DNA of 64,000 nt from the NCBI RefSeq assembly GCF_003816055.1, contig NZ_CP033906.1, positions 1,550,001 to 1,614,000 of the forward strand, in the 5' to 3' direction. Shown here one piece after another: positions 34,510 to 46,040 of the stretch. Source of the DNA: Bacillus sp. FJAT-42376 (GTDB lineage: Bacteria > Bacillota > Bacilli > Bacillales > Bacillaceae). The position numbers and the translations under genes are program-made. The number at the start of each line of letters is the position of its first letter. Within the stretch, counting starts at the first letter, position 1. Under the pieces are notes generated by a model. The model saw only the letters and a program-made list of their open reading frames with translations. It ran no database searches and was not told the origin of the DNA.

Positions 34510-34534
34510 AAAAAGCAATTTAAAACCGCTATTT
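34510..34534 (+). promoter_or_regulatory. Possible ComK AT-boxes upstream of comK
   Basis: Two boxes close to the AAAA-N5-TTTT pattern: 34510-34522 (AAAA-N5-TTTA) and 34522-34534 (AAAA-N5-ATTT), then AAAA-N7-TTTT at 34538-34552. ComK activates its own gene through such boxes in B. subtilis. The spacing here does not exactly match the known classes, and the region is AT-rich, so chance is possible. Confidence 0.3.
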
Positions 34535-34646
34535 GTTAAAATGTTACATTTTTATGAGGTTTGTGTAAATTTGTAGATCTTCTATCTGTGTGCGTGGTAA
34601 ATTTCTCTTAGTTAAATATACCTAACCATTTTGAGGTGATTCGAAC

Positions 34647-35174
34647 ATGGAAAAAATCAATCAATATGAAGCAAATCGCTATACGATGGCGATTATCAGC
34701 AGTGCATCGAATGGGAGTCTTTCTTCTTATGTGCTGGAGGTGGAAAAAGAGTATGAGGTTTCCATGAGGCCGCTTGATATTGTGGATCGGAGCTGCCGCT
34801 ATTTCGGTTCGAGCTATCAGGGGAGAAAGACGGGAACGAAGGACACTATCGGAATCACGCATAAGCCGCCAATCGTGGTGGACGCTGTAAACTCCATTTA
34901 TCTTTTCCCGACCGCTGCATCCTCAAGACCTCAATGCTCCTGGATTTCCCATCAGTATATTGAGCATTATTCTTCTACTGGCGAGGCGGAGACACTTGTC
35001 ACGTTTTCCAACCGGAAATCGTATATTCTGCCCGTTTCAATTCATTCTTTTGAAAATCAGCTTTACCGTACAGCGCAGCTGCGTGCCGTGATCACTTCCC
35101 GTGTAGAAAATGAAAAAAGGATGTTCACCCAGCTTTTATACAGCAGAAGCCCGGGCGAAACGTTCCATACTTAA
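34647..35174 (+). CDS. comK: Competence transcription factor ComK
   Basis: A 175-aa DNA-binding activator of late competence genes. The conserved core is unmistakable: SMRPLDIVDRSCRYFGSSYQ then GRKTGTKDTIGITHKPPIVV (about residues 39-77), then FPTAASSRPQCSWISHQYIE and SFENQLYRTAQLR. It is shorter at the C-terminus than the 192-aa B. subtilis protein, lacking most of the tail involved in MecA/ClpCP targeting, so its turnover may differ. GAGGTGA precedes the ATG by 8-9 nt. Its stop codon overlaps that of the convergent yhjD within TTAA (35171-35174). Confidence 0.93.
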   Translation: MEKINQYEANRYTMAIISSASNGSLSSYVLEVEKEYEVSMRPLDIVDRSCRYFGSSYQGRKTGTKDTIGITHKPPIVVDAVNSIYLFPTAASSRPQCSWISHQYIEHYSSTGEAETLVTFSNRKSYILPVSIHSFENQLYRTAQLRAVITSRVENEKRMFTQLLYSRSPGETFHT

Positions 35175-35524
35175 ACCTTCACCAGATACTCCTGCAGCAG
35201 CTCACATACCTTATTCCGGATTCTCGGGTTAAAGTAGCTGTGCTGCTCCTCGTATCCTTTGTAGAGGAACGAATACATAGTAAAGGCTTCGTCATGCTTG
35301 ATTTTGCTCACTTTGATTTTTTGGCGGTGAAGCTCCTGTTTGACCTGCTGAAGATCCTTTTGGGCGAGCTTCAGGGATTCTTCGATAAGATGAAGGTAAG
35401 GCTGCTTCAGTTTAAATGGACTTTTTTCAACGACGGAGAGATCGCGGTTCAGAATGGAGATGGTCATTGGCAGGTAGATCGCCTGGTCGATTACGTCTCT
35501 TACGTCTTCTGGTATTCTTGTCAT
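35171..35524 (-). CDS. yhjD: YhjD family protein
   Basis: A 117-aa protein of unknown function resembling B. subtilis YhjD: MTRIPEDVRDVIDQAIYLPM then TISILNRDLSVVEKSPFKLK, a helical coiled-coil-like middle (SLKLAQKDLQQVKQELHRQK) and FTMYSFLYKGYEEQHSYFNP near the C-terminus. The ATG at 35524 is preferred over 35530 because GAGG lies 9 nt upstream. It ends tail-to-tail with comK with 4 bp of overlap and no terminator between them. Confidence 0.75.
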   Translation of the reverse strand: MTRIPEDVRDVIDQAIYLPMTISILNRDLSVVEKSPFKLKQPYLHLIEESLKLAQKDLQQVKQELHRQKIKVSKIKHDEAFTMYSFLYKGYEEQHSYFNPRIRNKVCELLQEYLVKV

Positions 35525-35755
35525 ATTCATTGGCCTCGCTTTATCCTCTGTTTTTTTAACCTCTTGCTCAAACTGCTCACAGCTAAGGACAGAGAAGTTC
35601 TATCTTTGTTTAGTATAGAACGTTTGTTCGTAATTTATTCTATTCCGATTTTAACATTTTTTCAAGAGGGATTTCTTTTCCAGCACCTGCATATTTAAGT
35701 TTTCCCCGAAAGGCGGTAAAATAGGAGGATACTCAAATCGCTTAAGGAGCTTGAA

Positions 35756-36373
35756 ATGGACCTGCATACGCTGCTTGATTCCCTGACCCTGGAAAACATG
35801 ATGAAAATTTTTGAGAAATACCGATCGTTTGGGCCTTTGCTTGGAATTGCCCTCCCGTTTTCTGAAGCGTTTTTGCCTTTTCTGCCGCTTGTTGTTTTTA
35901 TTGTGGCGAATGTGAATTCGTTCGGTCTCGGATTTGGCTTTTTCCTTTCCTGGCTTGGAGCGTCAGCGGGAGCTTTTGCGGTATTCCTGCTTGTAAGGAA
36001 GTTTGGACAGGAACGGTTTTTCCGTTTTCTAAGCCGGCATAAAGGAATCAGACGGATGGTGGACTGGGTGGAAGAAAAAGGATTCGGTCCGCTCTTCCTT
36101 CTTCTCTGCTTTCCATTCACACCGTCTGCGGCCGTGAACGTAGTCGCCGGGTTATCCAGAATCAGTATTTGGAATTTCATGCTGGCTGTACTGACAGGCA
36201 AGCTTGTGATGATCTTCATCGTAAGCTATGTCGGACAGGATTTGCACACGTTAGTGACCAATCCTAAAAAGGCGATTATAGCGGGAGCGGTGCTGCTCAC
36301 TGTGTGGATCGTCGGCAAAATCCTTGAAAAAAGACTGAATGCCAAGATGGCAAGCAAATTGGACAAGGACTAA
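35756..36373 (+). CDS. yhjE: TVP38/TMEM64 (DedA-like) membrane protein
   Basis: A 205-aa membrane protein of the SNARE-associated/VTT family with about five helices. Typical features: PFSEAFLPFLPLVVFIVANV with an acidic residue in a membrane segment, the WLGASAGAFAVFLLVRKFGQ motif, FPFTPSAAVNVVAGLSRIS and GKLVMIFIVSYVGQD. Relatives act in lipid scrambling or ion homeostasis. AAGGAGC precedes the ATG by 5 nt. Sequence and place after comK-yhjD match B. subtilis YhjE; the signal peptidase gene that follows there is absent. Confidence 0.85.
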   Translation: MDLHTLLDSLTLENMMKIFEKYRSFGPLLGIALPFSEAFLPFLPLVVFIVANVNSFGLGFGFFLSWLGASAGAFAVFLLVRKFGQERFFRFLSRHKGIRRMVDWVEEKGFGPLFLLLCFPFTPSAAVNVVAGLSRISIWNFMLAVLTGKLVMIFIVSYVGQDLHTLVTNPKKAIIAGAVLLTVWIVGKILEKRLNAKMASKLDKD

Positions 36374-36403
36374 GCCCGGATGATTAGGACTCCGGGTTTT
36401 TTT
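36372..36403. terminator. Bidirectional terminator between yhjE and the MFS gene
   Basis: CCCGGA / TCCGGG stem with a 10-nt loop and a run of seven T on the plus strand. The hairpin includes the stop codon of the convergent MFS gene. Confidence 0.7.
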
Positions 36404-37523
36404 CATCTTTCTTCATCATCTGGCGGCGAATCAGAAAACCGAGGGCGGCGAACAGAACGCTGAATCCGGTCAGCAGCAGGCTGAAGGAGAACTGATAGGC
36501 AAGAATCGGCCCGGCTGAAGCGCCGGCCAGAAGCAAAAAGGAATAAAAGGGAATGGCGGACGCTCTTTTTTCTCCAGCCTGCTCCCCGATCAGTAAAATC
36601 AGCGCTGGAAGCAGCAGAGCCATGGCTGCGGTGAAACAGATCGAAATGACGGTGACAGCGGAAAGAAATGGAACCGCGGCGGAAATAAACAGCGCTGCGG
36701 CCGCGGTTCCGAGGCTCGCAAAGAGAACAGGCGTACTTCCGAACCGGCGGATAATCGGTCTGCTCCAGAAGGAAAGCATCACTCCTAAAAGACCGAGTGC
36801 CCGGCAATAAAAAAGGACGCTCGCACCGGCATCAGCAAACTGACGGTTGAACGAATCATAAAAAGCTGTAAAAGACATGAGAAGGAAAAAGGTCAGTACA
36901 TAGCATACAAGTAAACGGCGCTCGAGCAGGACGGAGAAGTCCAGGTGCGGCCGGTCTGCGGACTTTGGGGAAGGAAGCAGCCGTACCGCTGCCAGGACAA
37001 TGAGCAGAAAGATACATCCGAAGCAGAGAAATACAGCATACCAGCCCGCATAACCGGTGACTGCAGAGCTGATGATCTGGCCTGCAACCCCGGCAATCAA
37101 AAAGCCGCCGTTGATGAGAGAAATCATATGCGTTCTGGACTCTTCCGTAAACACTTCAAAGCAATAGGAATAAGCGACCGGAGCGAAGCCTGCTAAAAAA
37201 AATCCCTGTATGCCTCTCAGAATCTGAAACCAGCCGGCAGAAGAGGAAGCGGAAAGGAAAAAAGCGAGGACCGCACAAAGAAGCATGGCGGCGGCCATCG
37301 TCCGTTTTCGTCCAAAAAAACATGAAATGGGGCCGAAACTGAGAAGCCCGACCGCATAAGTAACGGTAAAAAGCGAAGCGCTCCAAACAATGTCTTCCGG
37401 CTTCCCGCCGACTCCATCGGCAACTTCCGAATAAATCGGAATGAGCAGGTACAGATTGCTTGCGACAGCAACGGCTGTAAGCAGAAAAAAGATTCCGGCG
37501 GACCTGGTCGCGCTCAAAGGCAT
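36384..37523 (-). CDS. Major facilitator superfamily transporter
   Basis: A 379-aa protein with about twelve predicted membrane helices. The MFS loop 2-3 motif is seen as GPISCFFGRKRTM (about residues 64-76) and a Gly/Ala-rich helix follows (ILRGIQGFFLAGFAPVAYSY). It looks like a drug- or metabolite-type exporter; substrate unknown. Start uncertain: GGGGGG is only 1 nt from the ATG at 37523 but 7 nt from an in-frame TTG at 37517, which would shorten the protein by two residues. Divergent from addB. Confidence 0.78.
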   Translation of the reverse strand: MPLSATRSAGIFFLLTAVAVASNLYLLIPIYSEVADGVGGKPEDIVWSASLFTVTYAVGLLSFGPISCFFGRKRTMAAAMLLCAVLAFFLSASSSAGWFQILRGIQGFFLAGFAPVAYSYCFEVFTEESRTHMISLINGGFLIAGVAGQIISSAVTGYAGWYAVFLCFGCIFLLIVLAAVRLLPSPKSADRPHLDFSVLLERRLLVCYVLTFFLLMSFTAFYDSFNRQFADAGASVLFYCRALGLLGVMLSFWSRPIIRRFGSTPVLFASLGTAAAALFISAAVPFLSAVTVISICFTAAMALLLPALILLIGEQAGEKRASAIPFYSFLLLAGASAGPILAYQFSFSLLLTGFSVLFAALGFLIRRQMMKKDEKNPES

Positions 37524-37641
37524 ACCCCCCAATCTCTGTTACACTATATGCAGCGCATCTGTCCGTTTTTCAGGAAGATGTAAACGAACGTGTATTCGTA
37601 TATAATGAATTCAGGAACCATTCAAAAAGGAGGCAATTTTA

Positions 37642-40600
37642 ATGACGATCCGGTTTATGGCAGGACGATCTGGAAGCGGGAAAACAACGATGGTTTTAAA
37701 TGAAATAAGAGACCGGCTCCGGGAACAGCCGGACGGACCGCCGATTATTTTTCTCGTACCGGATCAGATGACGTTTGAAATGGAATACGAACTTGCCTGC
37801 ACACCTGATTTGAACGGAATGATCCGGGCGCAGGTGTTCAGCTTTTCAAGGCTCAGCCTTCGGATCCTCCAGGAAACATCGGGCGCGGCTAAGCAGCCGA
37901 TCACGTCAACAGGCATCCAGATGAGCTTGAGGAAAATCATTGAGGATGAAAAGCAGCATTTTAAAGTGTACGGCAAAGCAAGCGACAAGACCGGGTTCAT
38001 ACAGCATGTTGAATCCATGATCACCGAATTTAAACGCTATAACGTAAATCCGGAGGCCCTGCTTGAAAACATCCGGTCTATTCAGCAGCAGATGGATGAA
38101 AAGGAGCGGGTGCTGTCCGGGAAGCTGGAAGATTTGCATACCATTTATGAAAGACTGGAGGAAGCGCTTGACGGCCGGTATGTGGATGCTGAGGATACGC
38201 TTCGCATGCTTTCCGAACGGATTCCTGATTCCGCGTATCTTGAAAACGCGGAAGTATACATAGACGGCTTCCACCATTTCACCCCGATGGAAATGGAGGC
38301 GGTCAAAAGCCTTCTTGCCAAGGCGGACCGCGTCACGGTAACCATTACAGCGGATAAGCTGTTTGACCGGCATCTGCCGCATGAACTCCATCTGTTCCGC
38401 ATGACCGGCATGACCTATGCCGATTTTAAAAAAATGGCGGAGGAGCTGCATATTGAAACGGAAGAACCTGTTCTGCTGAATGAATACCCGAGATTTGCAG
38501 GTTCCCCATCCCTTCACCATCTCGAGCAGAACTTTGATGCGAGGCCGTCGAAGCCGTTCAGAGGAGCGGCTGATCTTTCCATCAGCCAGGCGGCAAGCCA
38601 CAGGGCGGAGATTGAGGGGATTGCCCGCCGGATTCATGAGCTGGTGAGGAAAAGAGGGGTCCGTTTCAGGGAAATCGCGATTTTGCTTCGGAATCCTTCG
38701 AGCTATCATGATTTGATCGAACAGGTCTTTACCGATTATGAGGTGCCATTTTTCATCGATCAGAAGCGGTCCATGCTCCATCATCCGCTTGTTGAACTGA
38801 TCCGTTCCGCTTTGGAGTCGGTAACGGGAAGCTTTCGCTATGAAGCGGTCTTCCGGGCGGTGAAAACGGACTTTTTGTTTCCGGCAGATGCAGATAAGCC
38901 GCTATGGAGAGAAGAGATGGATATTCTCGAAAACTATGTGCTTGCGTACGGAATAAACGGTTCCAGATGGACGTCCGGAAAAAGATGGATTTACAGGAGG
39001 TTTCGTTCATTAGAAGGCGAAACGGCCGTTACGGATGAGGAACTGAACCGTGAGGAGCTCATCAACCGGCTTAAGGAGCTTGTTGCCGGACCTTTGAAAG
39101 AGCTTGCGGATGCGCTGAAAAAGGCTAAAACAGGAATTCAAAAAGCATCGGCTCTTTATTTGTTTCTTGAGAATCTGGACATACCGGCCAAGCTTGACCG
39201 GATGATGAATGAAGCGGAAATCGCAGGGCGGCTCGTTGAAGCGCGCGAGCACGCCCAAGTATGGGATGCTGTTATCGTGCTGCTGGATGAGTTTGCGGAA
39301 ATGATGGGTGACCGGCCGGTTTCATCCGCGCAGTTTACGGACATGATCGATACCGGTCTGGAAAGCCTGAAATTTTCTCTCGTCCCTCCTGCGCTCGATC
39401 AGGTGCTGATCGGTGATATGGAGCGTTCCCGTTTCTACGCATTGAAGCATACATTCATCGCCGGGGTGAATGACGGAGTGCTTCCTGCAAGGCCGGCAGA
39501 GGACGGCATTCTTTCAGATGAAGACCGGGAGCTCCTTGAACGGAACGGTTTTGCGGTGGCTCCATCATCCAGACAGCAGCTGCTGGATGAGAATTTTATG
39601 ATTTATATGGCGATGACGAGCGGCTCCGAGCATCTGCATGTATCTTATCCATCTGCGGATCCGGAAGGGAAGTCCCTTTTGCCTTCTATACTGATCGGCC
39701 GTCTGGAGGAGCTCTTTCCCGATGCAGTGAAGGAGTGGTTTGTCAATGAACCGGAATCGCTGCCTGAACCGGAGCAGCTTTCATTTATGCCGAATCCGTC
39801 GGTGGCCCTTACGTATTTAAGCTCCCAGCTTCAGACGTGGAAAAAGCAATACCCCGTCCATGAGAGCTGGTGGGATGCCTATAACTATCTTATCGGGCAT
39901 GATCAGTCCGGCCATGCCGCAATGGTGACCGGAAGTCTGTTTTATCAAAATCAGGCAAAGCCCCTGAAGCCCGCAGTCACAAAAGAGCTGTACGGCGAGC
40001 ATATTCTTGGGAGCGTATCGAGAATGGAGCAATTCAGAAGCTGCCCATTTTCCCATTTTGCAAGCCATGGATTGAAACTGAAGGAACGGGAGCAGTTCCG
40101 TCTTGAAGCACCGGATGTCGGGCAGCTGTTCCACTCGGCGCTTAAAATGATATCCGACCGGCTGGTGGAGACGAATGTTTCGTGGAGGGATGTTACAAAG
40201 GATCAATGCAGATCCCTGTCCAATGAAGCCGTGAACCACCTCGCTCCGATGCTGCAAAAAGAGGTGCTGATGAGTTCGAACCGGCATCAGTATTTAAAGA
40301 GAAAGCTCGAAAAAATTATCGCGAGAGCGGCTCTTGTCATCTCGGAGCAGGCAAAAGCCTCGCTGTTTGCACCGATCGGCCTTGAACTTGGCTTCGGCAA
40401 AGGCGGTCCTTTGCCGCCGATGCGGTTCAAGCTCGAAAATGGTTTTACAATGGAGCTTGCGGGACGCATTGACCGTGTGGATTCAGCAGAGAGCTCCAAA
40501 GGCCTTCTGCTTCGGATCGTTGATTATAAATCGAGTGACCGGGCTCTGAATTTAAGCGAAGTGTATTACGGAATCGCCCTTCAGATGCTGACCTACCTGG

Positions 40601-41148
40601 ATGTGATCATTTCGTATTCCAAAACGTGGCTTGGGGTGGAAGCGAATCCCGCTGGTGTCCTTTATTTCCATGTTCACGATCCTATGATTCAGACAGGCTC
40701 CGCGCTCTCGCTTGAGGACCTCGAGGAAGAGGTGTTCAAAAAGTTCAAAATGAAAGGCTTGCTTCTTGGGGAAGAGGAGGCCATTCAGCTCATGGATCAG
40801 ACGCTTGAAAGCGGGTCTTCCAATATTGTATCGGCAGGCTTCAAAAAAAGCGGAGGCTTCAGCTCAAGTTCGTCGATTGCGAGCAATGAAGAATTTGATA
40901 TGCTGCGCCGCCATGTGAGAAATGAGTTTAAGCAGATTGGAACGGAAATCACAAACGGAGTGACAGACATCCGTCCATACAGGATGAAGGACCGGGTGCC
41001 GTGCACCTTCTGTCCGTATAAAGGGGTCTGCCAGTTTGACCAGTCGCTGAAAGATAATGATTACCGGGTATTAAAAGACGAGAAAAATGAGCAAGTACTC
41101 AAGCGCTTAAAAGAGGAGGCCATCAAAAATGAACCATCAGCTACCTAA
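37642..41148 (+). CDS. addB: ATP-dependent helicase/nuclease subunit B (AddB)
   Basis: An 1168-aa subunit of the AddAB helicase-nuclease, which processes double-strand ends for RecA recombination. Features: N-terminal Walker [12 protein letters not shown] (G8-T15), a degenerate helicase body, and a C-terminal RecB-family nuclease domain (GRIDRVD, IVDYKSS). The iron-sulfur cysteines are C801 (SCPFSHF) and C1121, C1124, C1130 ([10 protein letters not shown]), the same numbers as in B. subtilis AddB. AGGAGG lies 9 nt before the ATG, and a TATAAT at 37601 may be its -10 box. It overlaps addA by 20 bp. Confidence 0.96.
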   Translation: MTIRFMAGRSGSGKTTMVLNEIRDRLREQPDGPPIIFLVPDQMTFEMEYELACTPDLNGMIRAQVFSFSRLSLRILQETSGAAKQPITSTGIQMSLRKIIEDEKQHFKVYGKASDKTGFIQHVESMITEFKRYNVNPEALLENIRSIQQQMDEKERVLSGKLEDLHTIYERLEEALDGRYVDAEDTLRMLSERIPDSAYLENAEVYIDGFHHFTPMEMEAVKSLLAKADRVTVTITADKLFDRHLPHELHLFRMTGMTYADFKKMAEELHIETEEPVLLNEYPRFAGSPSLHHLEQNFDARPSKPFRGAADLSISQAASHRAEIEGIARRIHELVRKRGVRFREIAILLRNPSSYHDLIEQVFTDYEVPFFIDQKRSMLHHPLVELIRSALESVTGSFRYEAVFRAVKTDFLFPADADKPLWREEMDILENYVLAYGINGSRWTSGKRWIYRRFRSLEGETAVTDEELNREELINRLKELVAGPLKELADALKKAKTGIQKASALYLFLENLDIPAKLDRMMNEAEIAGRLVEAREHAQVWDAVIVLLDEFAEMMGDRPVSSAQFTDMIDTGLESLKFSLVPPALDQVLIGDMERSRFYALKHTFIAGVNDGVLPARPAEDGILSDEDRELLERNGFAVAPSSRQQLLDENFMIYMAMTSGSEHLHVSYPSADPEGKSLLPSILIGRLEELFPDAVKEWFVNEPESLPEPEQLSFMPNPSVALTYLSSQLQTWKKQYPVHESWWDAYNYLIGHDQSGHAAMVTGSLFYQNQAKPLKPAVTKELYGEHILGSVSRMEQFRSCPFSHFASHGLKLKEREQFRLEAPDVGQLFHSALKMISDRLVETNVSWRDVTKDQCRSLSNEAVNHLAPMLQKEVLMSSNRHQYLKRKLEKIIARAALVISEQAKASLFAPIGLELGFGKGGPLPPMRFKLENGFTMELAGRIDRVDSAESSKGLLLRIVDYKSSDRALNLSEVYYGIALQMLTYLDVIISYSKTWLGVEANPAGVLYFHVHDPMIQTGSALSLEDLEEEVFKKFKMKGLLLGEEEAIQLMDQTLESGSSNIVSAGFKKSGGFSSSSSIASNEEFDMLRRHVRNEFKQIGTEITNGVTDIRPYRMKDRVPCTFCPYKGVCQFDQSLKDNDYRVLKDEKNEQVLKRLKEEAIKNEPSAT

Positions 41149-44100
41149 ACCGGCGGACAGTCAATGGACCGATGACCAGTGGTCGGCGATCGCCTCCTCC
41201 GGACAGGACATCCTTGTGGCTGCGGCAGCCGGATCCGGTAAGACAGCAGTCCTCGTGGAACGGATGATCCGGAAGATTACGAGCCGGGACAACCCGGCGG
41301 ATGTGGACAGGCTTCTGGTCGTAACCTTTACGAATGCCTCCGCAGCCGAAATGAAGAACAGGATAGGAGAGGCGCTTGAAGAAGCGCTGAAGAATAATCC
41401 GGCTTCCCTGCATTTAAGAAGGCAGATTACGCTGCTGAACCGCGCATCCATTTCAACCCTGCATTCCTTCTGCCTGAATATCATCAGGAAATATTACTAC
41501 ATGATTGATCTTGATCCGGGCTTCCGGATTGCGGACCAAACCGAAGGCGCCCTGATGATGGATGAAGTGCTGGATGATTTGTTTGAAGAGGAATACGGAA
41601 AAGAAGGGAACGAAGCGTTTTTTGACCTGGCCGACCGCTATTCTTCGGACAGAAGTGATCTCGCTCTTCAGGACTTAATCCGCATTCTCTATGATTTTTC
41701 GAGATCCAATCCGAACCCGGATGAATGGCTTGATCAGCTGTCCGGCTTATATGATGTCAGCGAGAATTCGAGACTGGAAGAACAGCCTTACTTTCCGGTT
41801 ATAAAAGAAGATATCGAGATTTCCATCGGACTTGCACAGGAACGTCTGGAGCAGGCGATGAGGCTGATCCGCATGCCTGGAGGACCGGCCCCCAGAGCGG
41901 ATGATGTTTCCGATTACCTCAATCAGGTAACAGCCCTCATGGATCCGGAATCCTCGTGGGATGAACTGGCTGAAAAATTCAAGGCTCTTAAACCGAAGCG
42001 TGCGAAGCCGGTTAAAGGAGAGGAATATGATCCCGCTTTGGCAGAAGAAGTAAAATCATTGCGGGACAGTGCGAAAAAGCAGCTGGAAAAAACTGAAGAG
42101 GATTGGTTTAAACGGGATATCCGGCGTTCTATGAAGGACCTTGGGGAATTGAAGGGGGTCATTGAAACCCTCGTCGGGTTTGTGAAAAAGTTCGGAGACA
42201 GGTTTCAGCAGAAAAAGAAGGAAAAGGGCCTCGTGGACTTTTCGGATCTTGAGCATTTATGTCTTTCTATCTTATCGGAGAAGGATGAGGAAACTGGACG
42301 GCTTATTCCGGCTGAACCTGCCATCGCCTGCCGCCAGCAGTTTACAGAAGTCATGGTCGATGAATACCAGGATACGAACCTTGTTCAGGAAGCGATCCTT
42401 CAGCTTGTAAAGAAAGAATCGGAAGAAGCCGGCAATCTGTTTATGGTAGGCGATGTCAAACAGTCCATTTACCGCTTCCGCCTTGCGGAGCCGATGCTGT
42501 TTTTGAATAAATACAAACGGTTTACAGCGGATGCGGACGGTACAGGACAGCGAATCGATTTAAATAAAAATTTCAGGAGCCGCTCGGAAGTGCTCGACGG
42601 GACGAATTTTCTTTTTAAACAGCTGATGGGCGAAAAAGTCGGGGAAATCGATTATGACGATCAGGCGGAGCTGAAGCTCGGCGCATCCTATCCTGAAAGT
42701 GCCGGAATGGAAACCGAGCTGCTGCTTGCGGACCGGACGGGACTGGAGGAAGAAGAAGAGGCGGATGCAAATCCGATGAATGAGCCCGAAGCCGAAACCG
42801 TCCAGCTTGAATCGAGGCTGATCGGGAAGAAGATCCGCGAGCTTATTGACAGCCGCTCCCAGGTTTATGACCGGAAAAAAAGCGGGACGCGCAATATGAT
42901 GTACCGGGATATTGTCATCCTGCTCCGATCCATGCCATGGGCTCCCCAGATGATGGAGGAGCTGAAAAAGCAGGGAATCCCTGTATACGCAAACCTTTCA
43001 GGGGGGTACTTTGAAGCAACGGAAGTCGCCATTATGATGTCGCTTCTGAAATGCATTGACAACCCGTCCCAGGATATTCCCCTTGCAGCCGTCTTAAGAT
43101 CTCCGATTGTCGGGCTGAATGAAACGGAAATGGCCGCCATCCGCACGTATGACAAAAAGGGAAGCTATTATGAGGCGTGCAAAGAAGTGCTTAAGCATCC
43201 TGTGCCTTCCGACCGCGGGCTTGCCGGCAAGCTGTCCCGGTTTTTCGCCCGCTTAGAGGAGTGGAGAAGCGAGGCAAGGAAAGGCGCCGTTTCGGACCTG
43301 ATCTGGAAGATTTACAGGGAAAGCAAGTTTTTCGACTTTGCAGGCGGAATGCCCGGCGGAAAACAGAGGCAGGCGAATCTCAGGGCTCTATACGACAGAG
43401 CGCGCCAATACGAAGCGACCTCCTTCCGCGGACTTTTCCGTTTCCTCCGGTTTATTGAGAGAATGCAGGAAAGAGGGGACGATCTGGGAGCGGCACGGGC
43501 GCTCGGCGAGCAGGAGGACGTTGTGCGCATCATGACGATCCACAGCAGCAAAGGGCTGGAGTTCCCCGTCGTATTCACAGCAGGCCTTGCCAGGCAGTTT
43601 AACATGATGGATATGAACAAAAGCTTTTTGCTCGATAAGCATCTCGGATTCGGAACGAAGTACATTCATCCCGGTCTGCGCTTCAGCTATCCGACACTCC
43701 CGCTCATTGCCATGAAAAAAAAGCTGAAAATTGAACTGCTCTCGGAGGAGCTTCGGGTTCTTTATGTCGCTTTGACACGGGCGAAAGAAAAGCTTTTCCT
43801 CGTCGGAACAGTAAAAGACAGGCAAAAAGCACTGCAGAGCTGGAAAAGATCCCTGTTAAAAGAGGACTGGCTGCTTCCGGACGGAGACCGTCTGCAGGCC
43901 AAATCCTATCTGGACTGGATCGGCCCGGCGCTGACACGGCACCGGGATGCGATTGAACTCCATGAAGGAGAAGGGTCAGCAAGTGAGTTAGCGGCTCATC
44001 CGTCTAAATGGAAGGTCCGGTTTGTTCATCAGAGTGAACTGGCGGAACCTGATGCCGGTAGGGAAGAAATGGAACAGAAGATCATTGAGTCCCTTTCAGC

Positions 44101-44839
44101 CAGGCAGCCGGTTCCATTCAAGTCGCCATGGAGCGGTGAGGTGGAAAAGGAACTGACCTGGACGTACCCGTTTGAGGCATCTTCCCGTCAGCGTTCTAAG
44201 CAGTCGGTTTCCGAGATTAAAAGAATGCAATCCTACCGGGATGAATATTCAGAGCCTGCCGAGCCGAAAAAACAGTCCGTCCTATATGACCGGCCGAAAT
44301 TTCTGCAGCAAAAGGTTCTGACGGCAGCTGAACGCGGAACGGCTATGCATGCCGTTATGCAGCATATCCCTCTTTCCGGTTCTGTGACACGCGAAACGGT
44401 GATGGCAGCGGTTGAGCAGATGAGAATGAGAGAGTTGCTGACAGAAGAGCAGGCAGCCGTTATCGATCCCGATTCCATTATGGGCTTCTACTCTTCTGAA
44501 ATCGGTGAAAAAATGCTTCATGCCAAACGTGTGCTGCGCGAAGTGCCGTTCAGCTACGCACGGACTCCCGAGCAGGGAACGGGGGAGGAAAAAGTGCTCG
44601 TTCAAGGGGTGATTGACTGCCTCATCGAAGACGAAGAGGGGCTGACCATCATTGATTACAAAACCGACGCCATTAAAGGGAAATTTCCGGGAGGCTTTAA
44701 AGAAGCCGAACACACGATGAGGGACAGGTATGAAATTCAGCTGCGCATCTACAGTGAAGCGGTCGAATCCATTTTCAAGAAAAGAGTGACAAGAAGAGTG
44801 CTGTATTTCTTCGATGCGAATGAGCTATTAGAAGTGTAA
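41129..44839 (+). CDS. addA: ATP-dependent helicase/nuclease subunit A (AddA)
   Basis: A 1236-aa UvrD-like helicase with a nuclease domain, the motor subunit of AddAB. Helicase motifs in order: Walker [16 protein letters not shown] (GSGKT at 35-39), Walker [11 protein letters not shown], motif [14 protein letters not shown], motif [17 protein letters not shown] and motif [16 protein letters not shown]. The C-terminal nuclease has [20 protein letters not shown] with the catalytic D and DYK motif intact. AGGAGG lies inside the addB end, 9 nt before the ATG, consistent with translational coupling and stoichiometric complex formation. Confidence 0.97.
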   Translation: MNHQLPKPADSQWTDDQWSAIASSGQDILVAAAAGSGKTAVLVERMIRKITSRDNPADVDRLLVVTFTNASAAEMKNRIGEALEEALKNNPASLHLRRQITLLNRASISTLHSFCLNIIRKYYYMIDLDPGFRIADQTEGALMMDEVLDDLFEEEYGKEGNEAFFDLADRYSSDRSDLALQDLIRILYDFSRSNPNPDEWLDQLSGLYDVSENSRLEEQPYFPVIKEDIEISIGLAQERLEQAMRLIRMPGGPAPRADDVSDYLNQVTALMDPESSWDELAEKFKALKPKRAKPVKGEEYDPALAEEVKSLRDSAKKQLEKTEEDWFKRDIRRSMKDLGELKGVIETLVGFVKKFGDRFQQKKKEKGLVDFSDLEHLCLSILSEKDEETGRLIPAEPAIACRQQFTEVMVDEYQDTNLVQEAILQLVKKESEEAGNLFMVGDVKQSIYRFRLAEPMLFLNKYKRFTADADGTGQRIDLNKNFRSRSEVLDGTNFLFKQLMGEKVGEIDYDDQAELKLGASYPESAGMETELLLADRTGLEEEEEADANPMNEPEAETVQLESRLIGKKIRELIDSRSQVYDRKKSGTRNMMYRDIVILLRSMPWAPQMMEELKKQGIPVYANLSGGYFEATEVAIMMSLLKCIDNPSQDIPLAAVLRSPIVGLNETEMAAIRTYDKKGSYYEACKEVLKHPVPSDRGLAGKLSRFFARLEEWRSEARKGAVSDLIWKIYRESKFFDFAGGMPGGKQRQANLRALYDRARQYEATSFRGLFRFLRFIERMQERGDDLGAARALGEQEDVVRIMTIHSSKGLEFPVVFTAGLARQFNMMDMNKSFLLDKHLGFGTKYIHPGLRFSYPTLPLIAMKKKLKIELLSEELRVLYVALTRAKEKLFLVGTVKDRQKALQSWKRSLLKEDWLLPDGDRLQAKSYLDWIGPALTRHRDAIELHEGEGSASELAAHPSKWKVRFVHQSELAEPDAGREEMEQKIIESLSARQPVPFKSPWSGEVEKELTWTYPFEASSRQRSKQSVSEIKRMQSYRDEYSEPAEPKKQSVLYDRPKFLQQKVLTAAERGTAMHAVMQHIPLSGSVTRETVMAAVEQMRMRELLTEEQAAVIDPDSIMGFYSSEIGEKMLHAKRVLREVPFSYARTPEQGTGEEKVLVQGVIDCLIEDEEGLTIIDYKTDAIKGKFPGGFKEAEHTMRDRYEIQLRIYSEAVESIFKKRVTRRVLYFFDANELLEV

Positions 44840-44858
44840 GAGGAGGCAGGAACGGAAG

Positions 44859-46040
44859 ATGAGAATATTGCATACAGCCGACTGGCATTTGGGGAAAACA
44901 CTGGAAGGCCGCAGCCGCCTGCCGGAGCAGGCCGCTTTTTTGGACGAGCTTGCCGGTATAGTGGAAAGTGAGAAGATTGATGCTGTAATCATGGCCGGGG
45001 ATGTATTCGATACGGTGAATCCTCCGTCAGCAGCGGAAAAGCTATTTTATGAGAGCATGTCCAGGCTGTCAGACAAAGGAAGGCGTCCGATTGTTGTCAT
45101 CGCGGGAAACCATGACAATCCAGAGAGGCTCTCTGCTGCCTCCCCTCTTGCCGGAGATCACCACATTCATTTAATCGGCTATCCGTCTGACCATCTGCTA
45201 AAGGTCGACGTTCCGCTTGCTGGCCAGACGATGAACATCGCGGCCCTCGCATACCCGTCTGAATCACGTCTTGAGCAGGTTCTTTCAGAGAACTTTGATG
45301 AGCTTTTAATGAGAAATCATTATGACGCAAAAATCAAAGCCCTTTTTGAAAGCATGGCAAAAGGATTCGGCAAGGATACAGTGAACCTGGCGATGAGCCA
45401 CCTTCACGTAGCCGGAGGGAGCACTTCTGATTCCGAGCGGCCGATTGAAGTCGGGGGTGCCTATACCGTGGCGGCTGACAGTCTTCCTGCTGCGGCGCAA
45501 TATGTCGCGCTCGGCCATCTCCACCGTCCTCAGACGATTAAAAGGGCCTTGACCGAGGCCCGCTACTCCGGCTCTCCGCTTGCGTACAGTTTTTCTGAAG
45601 CAGGATACGCGAAGTCCGTGACCATTGTTGAAGCAGATCCGGGAGAGGCCGCCAAGGTTCAGGAAGTCTTTCTCTCCAGCGGAAAGCCGCTGGTTCAATG
45701 GAAGGCTGCCGGGGGAATTGCCCAGGTCCATGATTGGCTTGAACAGGGAAAAGATGCAAATGCCTGGGTCGATCTTGAGATTCAACTGTCAGATGCCCTA
45801 TCCATGGAGGAAATTCAAAACCTCCGAAAGCGGCATTCGGGAATCGTTCATATCCGGCCGGTCTTTCATTCGGCTGATGAAGCTCTTCAGCCTGAAGCGA
45901 GATCCAGTGTTCCGATCGATGAGCTGTTTGCGCGCTTTTATGAAAAGCAGACAGGCGGTGCTAAACCGGATGACAGGCTGATCCGGCTTTTCCGGGAGCT
46001 TGTAAGCGAAGAGGATTCAGGGGAAGGTGAAGGAGCATGA
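44859..46040 (+). CDS. sbcD: DNA repair nuclease subunit SbcD (Mre11-like)
   Basis: A 393-aa calcineurin-type phosphoesterase. The metal-binding motifs are DWHLGK (D8, H10), MAGDVFDTVNPP, IAGNHDNPERL and MSHLHVAGG plus ALGHLHRPQ, all present. With SbcC it forms the nuclease that opens hairpins and protein-blocked DNA ends. It begins 19 bp after addA with an AGGAGG and overlaps sbcC by 4 bp. Confidence 0.96.
   Translation: MRILHTADWHLGKTLEGRSRLPEQAAFLDELAGIVESEKIDAVIMAGDVFDTVNPPSAAEKLFYESMSRLSDKGRRPIVVIAGNHDNPERLSAASPLAGDHHIHLIGYPSDHLLKVDVPLAGQTMNIAALAYPSESRLEQVLSENFDELLMRNHYDAKIKALFESMAKGFGKDTVNLAMSHLHVAGGSTSDSERPIEVGGAYTVAADSLPAAAQYVALGHLHRPQTIKRALTEARYSGSPLAYSFSEAGYAKSVTIVEADPGEAAKVQEVFLSSGKPLVQWKAAGGIAQVHDWLEQGKDANAWVDLEIQLSDALSMEEIQNLRKRHSGIVHIRPVFHSADEALQPEARSSVPIDELFARFYEKQTGGAKPDDRLIRLFRELVSEEDSGEGEGA

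Noticed and set aside
37906..38784. 292-codon antisense frame within addB
   Set aside because: Shadow of addB; no ribosome binding site or recognisable domain.
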